From SIG565 sp045590755 (GTDB lineage: Bacteria; Bacillota; Clostridia; Oscillospirales; Acutalibacteraceae): 64,000 bases of DNA. The notes beneath the pieces are model-generated. The model did no database searches. It was not told where the DNA came from and saw only the letters and a list, made by a program, of their open reading frames with translations. Shown here piece by piece: positions 58,671 through 64,000 of this stretch. A program made the translations under genes and the position numbers. Position 1 is the stretch's first letter. Each line of letters begins with the position of its first letter. The stretch is from assembly GCA_045590755.1 (NCBI GenBank), contig JAZNRP010000026.1, positions 1 through 64,000 of the forward strand. Reading direction: 5' to 3'.

Positions 58671-59537
58671 ATGAATAACAATTTTTCAAATTTAGAGCGT
58701 GCCGAAGTATTAACACAGGCTCTGCCGTATATTAAAAGATATAACTCTAAAGTTGTAGTTATCAAATACGGCGGCAACGCAATGATTAATGAAGAACTTA
58801 AGCTTCAGGTTATGGAAGATATAGTTTTGCTTTGGTTAATCGGTGTTAAGGTTGTTTTGGTGCACGGCGGCGGCCCTGAAATTAGTGAGATGATGAGTAA
58901 GCTTGGCAAAAAAGCCGAGTTTGTTGATGGGCTTCGTGTAACCGATAAGGAAACCGTTGACATTGTACAAATGGTTTTGGCGGGCAAAGTAAACAAAACA
59001 CTTGTAAACCTTATTGAGAAAAAAGGCGGTAAAGCAATGGGTATATCGGGTATGGATGGTATGCTTATTGAAGCCAAAATAAAAGATGAAAAATTAGGTT
59101 ATGTCGGTGATATTACAAAAATCCATATAAAGCCTGTTGAAGACCTGCTTGAAAAAGGATATATTCCCGTAATTTCAACTCTGGGCTGTGACCGCGACGG
59201 TAATGCCTATAATATTAACGGTGATACCGCCGCCGCTTACATTGCAGGAGCAATTAATGCTGAGCGTCTTATTATGATGACCGATATTGCGGGTATTTTG
59301 CGTGATAAAGACGACCCGTCAACACTTATACCCGATGTTACTGTAAGTGAAGCTGAACAGCTTAAAAATGACGGTGTTGTTTCAGGCGGTATGATACCGA
59401 AGGTTGATTGCTGCATTGAAGCAATTAATAAAGGCGTTAAAAATGTTGTTATTATGGATGGCAGAGTACCGCATTCAATTCTTATGGAAATACTCACCGA
59501 TGAAGGTGCGGGTACTATGGTTATGGGGGACAAATAA
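58671..59537 (+). CDS. argB: Acetylglutamate kinase
   Basis: 288 residues. VVIKYGGNAMINEEL is the phosphate loop, VLVHGGGPEISEMM the acetylglutamate site, and NINGDTAAAYIAGAI and DGRVPHSILMEIL follow. GGGGTG precedes the ATG at 58671, with a longer frame upstream rejected. It phosphorylates acetylglutamate; in many hexameric relatives arginine inhibits it, and an N-terminal helix needed for that (about residues 1-25) is present here. TAATG links it to argD. Confidence 0.97.
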   Translation: MNNNFSNLERAEVLTQALPYIKRYNSKVVVIKYGGNAMINEELKLQVMEDIVLLWLIGVKVVLVHGGGPEISEMMSKLGKKAEFVDGLRVTDKETVDIVQMVLAGKVNKTLVNLIEKKGGKAMGISGMDGMLIEAKIKDEKLGYVGDITKIHIKPVEDLLEKGYIPVISTLGCDRDGNAYNINGDTAAAYIAGAINAERLIMMTDIAGILRDKDDPSTLIPDVTVSEAEQLKNDGVVSGGMIPKVDCCIEAINKGVKNVVIMDGRVPHSILMEILTDEGAGTMVMGDK

Positions 59538-60700
59538 TGAATAGCTTTTCATCCCTTGATAAAAAATTTGTTGCGGGTACTTATAATCGCTTTCCTATTG
59601 ATATAGTTAAAGGAAAAGGCTCTACTGTTTATGATATTAACGGTAAAGAGTATATTGATTTAACTTCGGGAATCGGCGTTACTGCCTTTGGTTTTGGCGA
59701 TAATGAGTGGATTAACGCTGTTACAGAGCAGTTGTCCTTAGTTCAACATACATCTAATTTGTACTATACAAAGCCTTGTGCAGAATTAGCATCTGCGCTC
59801 TGTGAAAAAACAGGTATGAAAAAGGTGTTTTTCGGAAACTCGGGGGCAGAAGCCAACGAATGCGCAATTAAAACCGCAAGAAAGTATGCGGCAGATAATA
59901 AGGGCGACGAATATTATACAATAATTACACTTGAAAACAGCTTTCACGGCAGAACAATTACTACTCTTGCCGCAACGGGACAAGAGCATTATCACGAGCT
60001 GTTTAATCCTTTGACAAAGGGTTTTGTGCATACACCTGCGAATGACCTTGAAGCACTTATTAACACCGCTAAGAACAATAAAACGGCGGCTATTATGATT
60101 GAGTGCATACAAGGTGAAGGCGGCGTAAATGTACTGGATGATGATTTTGTAATCGGCGCCTATGAATTTGCAAAACAAAACGATATATTATTTATTGTAG
60201 ATGAAGTACAGACAGGTAACGGCAGAACAGGTAAGTTATATAGTTATATGCATTATGACATTAAGCCTGATATTGTCACTACCGCTAAGGGACTTGGCGG
60301 TGGCTTGCCGATTGGTGCGGTGCTTTTCGGTGAAAAAACAGAAAAAGTTTTGGGTTTTGGCGAACACGGTTCTACCTTTGGCGGCAATCCCGTATGCACT
60401 GCGGGTGCTTTAAGCGTAATTAAGCGAATTGATGAAAATTTGCTTAATGAAGTCATTAAAAAAAGTGAGTACATATTTAATGAACTAAAAAATGCAGAAG
60501 GCATTGAATATGTTTGCGGTAAGGGACTTATGATTGGTGTTAAAACCAAAAAAGCAGCTGCAGATGTACTTAAAATCTGTATGGAAAATGGCGTGTTATG
60601 CTTAACGGCTAAAGATAAAATACGACTTTTGCCGGCTCTTAATATTTCAATGGAAGAATTATCAAAAGCGGTTGATATTATAAAAACGGCTTGTCGATAA
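59537..60700 (+). CDS. argD: Acetylornithine aminotransferase
   Basis: 387 residues, class III aminotransferase. GNSGAEANECAIKTARKYA, then SFHGRTITTLAATGQ, IVDEVQTGNGRTGKL with the PLP-contacting Asp, and TTAKGLGGGLPIGAVL with the Schiff-base Lys. It converts acetylglutamate semialdehyde to acetylornithine. It overlaps argB by one base and its 3' end is 17 bases before argF. Confidence 0.97.
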   Translation: MNSFSSLDKKFVAGTYNRFPIDIVKGKGSTVYDINGKEYIDLTSGIGVTAFGFGDNEWINAVTEQLSLVQHTSNLYYTKPCAELASALCEKTGMKKVFFGNSGAEANECAIKTARKYAADNKGDEYYTIITLENSFHGRTITTLAATGQEHYHELFNPLTKGFVHTPANDLEALINTAKNNKTAAIMIECIQGEGGVNVLDDDFVIGAYEFAKQNDILFIVDEVQTGNGRTGKLYSYMHYDIKPDIVTTAKGLGGGLPIGAVLFGEKTEKVLGFGEHGSTFGGNPVCTAGALSVIKRIDENLLNEVIKKSEYIFNELKNAEGIEYVCGKGLMIGVKTKKAAADVLKICMENGVLCLTAKDKIRLLPALNISMEELSKAVDIIKTACR

Positions 60701-60717
60701 TTTTTAGGAGAATTTAT

Positions 60718-61701
60718 ATGAATTTTAAAGGAAAAAATTTTTTAAAACTGCTTGATTTTTCGGCAGAAGAAATTGAATATTTAATTGATAGGGCGGCCGA
60801 ACTTAAAAAAGAAAAGAAAAACGGCGTTTCGCAGAAAAAATTTTTCGGTAAAAACATTGCTTTAATTTTTGAGAAAACAAGTACAAGAACTCGTTGTGCT
60901 TTTGAGGTTGCGGCGGCAGATTTAGGCATTCATCCTGTATATCTTGACCCGTCAGGCTCACAAATCGGTAAAAAAGAAAGCATTGCCGATACAGCCCGCG
61001 TTCTTGGCAGAATGTTTGATGGCATTGAGTACCGCGGATTCGGTCAGGAGATAGTTGAAGAGTTGGCAAGGTATGCGGGTGTACCCGTATGGAATGGTTT
61101 AACTAATGAATTCCATCCCACACAGATTTTGGCCGATTTTCTTACAATTAAAGAGCATTTTGGGAAACTAAAGGGAATTAATTTTGTTTATATGGGCGAT
61201 GCCCGTTATAATATGGGTAATTCACTTATGGTCGGCTGTGCTAAAATGGGACTGAATTTTACTGCTTGCTGTCCTAAAAAATATTTTCCGAATCAGGCTT
61301 TAATTGATGAGTGCGAGAGTATTGCAAAAGGGTCTGGTGCGACTTTGTCTTTTAATGAAAATCCGATAGAAGCCGTTAAAGGTGCCCATGTAATTTATAC
61401 AGATGTATGGGTTTCAATGGGTGAAAGCGCGGATGTTTGGGAAGAAAGAATTAATGACCTTAAACCTTATCAGGTAAATACAGAGCTTATGAAGGCGGCA
61501 GGGGAGCAATGTAGATTTATGCACTGCCTACCGGCTTTCCACGACCTAAAAACCACCGTCGGAAAGGAAATATTTGATAAATTCGGCATTGACTGTATGG
61601 AAGTTACAAATGAAGTTTTTGAAAGCGAAAAATCAATAGTTTTTGATGAAGCTGAAAACAGAATGCACACCATTAAAGCAATTATTTCTGAGACAATTTA
61701 A
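60718..61701 (+). CDS. argF: Ornithine carbamoyltransferase
   Basis: 327 residues. FEKTSTRTRCAFEVAA is the carbamoyl-phosphate site, FHPTQILADFLTI another, and MHCLPAFHD contains the HCLP motif for ornithine. TAGGAGAA precedes the ATG at 60718, with an upstream start at 60691 inside argD rejected. Carbamoyl phosphate synthase is not in the window. It ends the arginine operon at a strong terminator. Confidence 0.97.
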   Translation: MNFKGKNFLKLLDFSAEEIEYLIDRAAELKKEKKNGVSQKKFFGKNIALIFEKTSTRTRCAFEVAAADLGIHPVYLDPSGSQIGKKESIADTARVLGRMFDGIEYRGFGQEIVEELARYAGVPVWNGLTNEFHPTQILADFLTIKEHFGKLKGINFVYMGDARYNMGNSLMVGCAKMGLNFTACCPKKYFPNQALIDECESIAKGSGATLSFNENPIEAVKGAHVIYTDVWVSMGESADVWEERINDLKPYQVNTELMKAAGEQCRFMHCLPAFHDLKTTVGKEIFDKFGIDCMEVTNEVFESEKSIVFDEAENRMHTIKAIISETI

Positions 61702-61712
61702 GTTAAAAAAAG

Positions 61713-61738
61713 TACCGCAATTTTTGCGGTATTTTTTT
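61713..61738 (+). terminator. Arginine operon terminator
   Basis: TACCGCAA (61713-61720) pairs with TTGCGGTA (61724-61731), then seven T. Confidence 0.92.
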
Positions 61739-61783
61739 ATTTGCAAAATTTGTTAATTAATTGTCAAAAAATTGAAAAAACAG

Positions 61784-61812
61784 TTGATTTTATATCTGTT
61801 TTGTATTAAAAT
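61784..61812 (+). promoter_or_regulatory. Promoter for the decarboxylase operon
   Basis: TTGATT (61784-61789), 17 bases, TAAAAT (61807-61812), about 60 bases before the gamma-subunit gene. Confidence 0.65.
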
Positions 61813-61871
61813 AGATTTGATTACGAATAATTTAATTAGAAGCCTTTCGTAACGCTAAAGGAGGTGCCAGA

Positions 61872-62177
61872 ATGCAGGAAATGTTCCAAAACTTTTTATC
61901 AAATCTTCCGCTTGAAAAAGTACCTAATACATTTGTTGTTTTGTTAGGTATCGGTACGGTTTTTGTAGCTCTTATTGCAATTATTATTCTTTGCAAAATA
62001 ATCGGTTTGTTCTTCAAAAATAAAGAAGAAGTTGCAACTCCGATAGCTGCAACACCGGTTGCAGAACAACCAATACAAAATCGTCAGGAAATTATTGCGG
62101 CGGTTTCTGCGGTTATTGCAGAAGAACTTGGGTCCGATGTTTCGGCAATCCGTATTAAATCATTTAAAAGAATTTAG
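61872..62177 (+). CDS. Sodium-pump decarboxylase gamma subunit (OadG family)
   Basis: 101 residues. One membrane helix (about 20-43) is followed by a Pro/Ala linker (ATPIAATPVAEQP) and a C-terminal segment EEIIAAVSAVIAEEL-like ending in RIKSFKRI, as in OadG. It anchors the alpha subunit to the membrane beta subunit. AAAGGAGGTG precedes the ATG. The upstream CCTTT at about 61843 could pair with AAAGG of this ribosome site, but this is a short hairpin. Confidence 0.88.
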   Translation: MQEMFQNFLSNLPLEKVPNTFVVLLGIGTVFVALIAIIILCKIIGLFFKNKEEVATPIAATPVAEQPIQNRQEIIAAVSAVIAEELGSDVSAIRIKSFKRI

Positions 62178-62195
62178 TAAAAGAGGTAGAAAATT

Positions 62196-62573
62196 ATGAA
62201 AAAATATAATGTTACTGTTAATGGCACTGCATACGAAATTGAAATAGAAGTAGCAAATGCTTCTGAAATTAAGGCCGCTCCGGCTCCCGCCGCTGCTGCA
62301 CCCGCAACTCCTGCTCCTGCTGCAGCACCTGCACCCGCACCGGCTGCACCTGTTGCAAATGGTGCTACTGTCAATGCTCCGATGCCCGGCACAATCCTTT
62401 CTGTTAAGGTGCAGAACGGCGCTGCTGTTAAAAAAGGTGATGTTCTTATGATTCTTGAAGCTATGAAAATGGAAAACGAAATTTTGTCACCTGTTGATGG
62501 TACAGTAGCTTCTGTAAATGTACAGAATGGTTCTTCTGTTGATACAGGTGCTACTCTTTGTGTTATTGCATAA
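62196..62573 (+). CDS. Biotin carboxyl carrier protein of the decarboxylase
   Basis: 125 residues. The N-terminus YNVTVNGTAYEIEIEVA is followed by an Ala/Pro linker (about residues 30-52). The biotin domain has VNAPMPGTILSVKVQNG and EAMKMENEILSPVDG, whose Lys is biotinylated. In many Oad systems this domain is fused to the alpha subunit; here it is separate. It moves CO2 between the alpha carboxyltransferase and the beta Na+ pump. It lies between gamma and beta genes. Confidence 0.94.
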   Translation: MKKYNVTVNGTAYEIEIEVANASEIKAAPAPAAAAPATPAPAAAPAPAPAAPVANGATVNAPMPGTILSVKVQNGAAVKKGDVLMILEAMKMENEILSPVDGTVASVNVQNGSSVDTGATLCVIA

Positions 62574-62594
62574 TTCAAGGGGTGAGATTCATCA

Positions 62595-63797
62595 ATGGAA
62601 TATATAAATAATTTTATTGAACAAACAGGTTTTTATATGCTCGTTGACGGTTTTCTTGCCGGCGGTATGTGGAAAAACCTTATAATGATAGGTGTTTCAC
62701 TTTTACTTTTGTATTTGGCTATTAAAAAGCAGTTTGAGCCGCTTCTTCTTATCGGTATTGCTTTTGGTATGTTACTTACAAATCTTCCTGGTGCAGAAAT
62801 GTATCATGCTGATTTCTGGAACGCTTTTATGGACAAGGGCTCAGAGTTTTATCATGACTATGGTCGTATTTTAGCCGATGGTGGTTTACTTGATATTTTA
62901 TATATAGGCGTTAAAACCTGTGTGTATCCGTGTCTTATATTTGTAGGCATCGGTGCTATGGCCGACTTTGGTCCGCTTATTTCTAATCCCAAATCACTAT
63001 TACTTGGTGCAGCAGCACAGGTTGGTATTTTTGTTACCTTTATTGGTTGTTTCTTCCTTGGTTTCCCACAGGAAGCAGCTGCTTCTATCGGTATTATAGG
63101 TGGTGCAGATGGTCCTACAGCAATTTATACAACATCTAAGTTGTTCCCTGATTTGCTTGGTCCTATTGCCGTTGCCGCATATTCATATATGGCGTTGGTT
63201 CCTGTTATTCAACCGCCTATTATGCGCTTGCTTACAACTAAAAAAGAGCGCGAAATAGTTATGAAACCGCTTCGTCAGGTTTCACGCACCGAGAAAATTA
63301 TTTTCCCGATTGCTGTTACCATTTTCGTAGCACTTCTTGTTCCGTCTGCAACCCCGCTTGTTGGTTGCTTGATGCTTGGTAACCTTTGGAAAGAGTCTGG
63401 CGTTGCTGAACGTCTTTGCAAGACCGCACAAAACGAGCTTATGAATATCGTTACAATCTTCCTAGGTATTTCGGTTGGTGCTACTGCAACCGCGGCAAAC
63501 TTCCTTAATTTGGAAACACTTAAAATACTTGCAATGGGTATAGTTGCTTTCGGTCTTGGTACCGCATGCGGCGTATTACTTGCAAAGGTAATGAACTTGC
63601 TTTCAAAGAACAAAATCAACCCGCTTATTGGTTCTGCAGGTGTTTCTGCTGTACCGATGGCCGCCCGTGTTTCACAAGCTGAAGGACAGAAGGCTAATCC
63701 TTCTAACTTCTTATTGATGCACGCTATGGGCCCGAATGTTGCTGGTGTTATTGGTTCTGCGGTTGCCGCTGGTGTTCTCATCGCATTGTTTAGTTAA
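62595..63797 (+). CDS. Sodium-translocating decarboxylase beta subunit (OadB family)
   Basis: 400 residues with about nine to eleven membrane helices. GIIGGADGPTAIYTTSKL is the family motif with the Na+-linked Asp, and PLVGCLMLGNLWKESGV and GSAGVSAVPMAARVSQAEG are near the C-terminus, as in OadB/MmdB/GcdB. It decarboxylates carboxybiotin and pumps Na+. Oxaloacetate, methylmalonyl-CoA and glutaconyl-CoA decarboxylases share it; the alpha gene that follows points to oxaloacetate (or pyruvate-carboxylase-like) specificity. GGGGTGAG lies about 10 bases upstream. Confidence 0.94.
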   Translation: MEYINNFIEQTGFYMLVDGFLAGGMWKNLIMIGVSLLLLYLAIKKQFEPLLLIGIAFGMLLTNLPGAEMYHADFWNAFMDKGSEFYHDYGRILADGGLLDILYIGVKTCVYPCLIFVGIGAMADFGPLISNPKSLLLGAAAQVGIFVTFIGCFFLGFPQEAAASIGIIGGADGPTAIYTTSKLFPDLLGPIAVAAYSYMALVPVIQPPIMRLLTTKKEREIVMKPLRQVSRTEKIIFPIAVTIFVALLVPSATPLVGCLMLGNLWKESGVAERLCKTAQNELMNIVTIFLGISVGATATAANFLNLETLKILAMGIVAFGLGTACGVLLAKVMNLLSKNKINPLIGSAGVSAVPMAARVSQAEGQKANPSNFLLMHAMGPNVAGVIGSAVAAGVLIALFS

Positions 63798-63811
63798 TAG
63801 GAGAAAAGAAT

Positions 63812-64000
63812 ATGGAAAACAAAAAACTTTATATAACCGACACTATTTTGCGCGATGCCCATCAATCTCAAGCAGCTACTCGTATGCGTATAGAAGATAT
63901 GATACCTGCTCTTGAAAAACTTGATAAAATGGGCTACTGGTCGCTTGAGTGTTGGGGTGGCGCTACATTTGACGCTTGTATGCGCTTCTTAAACGAAGAC
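63812..64000 (+). CDS. Oxaloacetate decarboxylase alpha / carboxyltransferase subunit, N-terminus (3' end outside window)
   Basis: 63 codons remain. ITDTILRDAHQSQAATRMRIEDM is the start of the DRE-TIM carboxyltransferase domain with the conserved LRDAHQS metal and substrate motif. YWSLECWGGATFDACMRFL matches OadA and pyruvate carboxylase subunit B. AGGAGAAAAG precedes the ATG. It is the fourth gene of the operon, after gamma, biotin carrier and beta. Whether a biotin domain is also fused at its C-terminus cannot be seen. Confidence 0.9.
   Translation, partial: MENKKLYITDTILRDAHQSQAATRMRIEDMIPALEKLDKMGYWSLECWGGATFDACMRFLNED

Noticed and set aside
62174..62578. Long minus-strand frame opposite the biotin carrier
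   Set aside because: Caused by the Ala/Pro-rich linker composition; no ribosome site or family match.
1..64000. CRISPR arrays, insertion sequences, transposases
   Set aside because: No regularly spaced short repeats, terminal inverted repeats with transposase frames or cas-like genes were seen.

Overview
The window looks like a chromosomal segment of a low-GC, endospore-forming member of the Clostridia, probably a gut-type Oscillospirales-like or related lineage (inference). Sporulation is shown by sigG, spoIVB, a ylmC/ymxH gene, both dipicolinate synthase subunits (dpaA, dpaB) and a spoVAD remnant. Other Firmicute traits are AddAB, the ylxM-ffh-rpsP-khpA-rimM-trmD block, FMN and SAM-I riboswitches, strong Shine-Dalgarno sequences with frequent TTG/GTG starts, and many TTGACA-17-TATAAT promoters. 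The window opens inside a HipA-like gene and closes inside an oxaloacetate decarboxylase alpha gene.

Layout. 1-2.8 kb is an accessory edge: HipA C-terminus, two unknown proteins with helix-turn-helix-like segments, then a 5'-truncated spoVAD. 2.8-7 kb holds a PocR-AraC regulator divergent from a DegT-type aminotransferase, a creatininase-like fragment, a Gfo/Idh oxidoreductase and a YgjV-type membrane protein, with a long dyad between the divergent genes. 7-9.4 kb is serC-serA. 9.4-11.7 kb encodes two G3E (CobW-type) GTPases, one His-rich and one fused to a YcgQ/DUF1980-like domain, plus a DUF1294 membrane protein. 11.7-14 kb has FMN riboswitch-ribU and SAM riboswitch-metK. 14.1-17.3 kb has three consecutive Gfo/Idh oxidoreductases. 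17.3-17.7 kb has tRNA-Pro(GGG) and a duplicated tRNA 3' half with its terminator, separated by a GC-rich insert.

17.8-30.5 kb: a BofA-like small membrane protein, addB-addA, then dpaA-dpaB and cca on the minus strand, murC, and an oligopeptide-binding lipoprotein. 30.6-34.1 kb is the SRP/ribosome-maturation block; rplS is not found after trmD. 34.3-40.3 kb has HPr, rpsU, a yqeG HAD phosphatase, an endonuclease IV-like enzyme, aroQ, efp, a Cys-rich CD1247-like protein, ispD-ispF, a short exported protein and a pseudouridine synthase. 40.4-49.3 kb has an MsmK-type ATPase, a PucR-type regulator, ftsE-ftsX with an M23 peptidase and VanZ-like protein, an unknown coiled-coil protein, sigG, ylmC and spoIVB. 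49.4-53.7 kb has trkA-trkH and an amidohydrolase.

53.7-61.7 kb is one arginine operon, argG-argH-argC-argJ-argB-argD-argF, behind a strong promoter surrounded by ARG-box-like palindromes. It covers glutamate to arginine using the acetyl-recycling ArgJ and a short type-2 ArgC. From 61.8 kb a sodium-pumping oxaloacetate-type decarboxylase operon (gamma, biotin carrier, beta, alpha) runs off the end. No CRISPR array, transposase, integrase or prophage structural gene was seen. I did not find a convincing wholly new system. The best leads are the GTPase pair, the tRNA-Pro duplication, the PocR-AraC intergenic dyad, and the two broken genes (spoVAD and creatininase-like).
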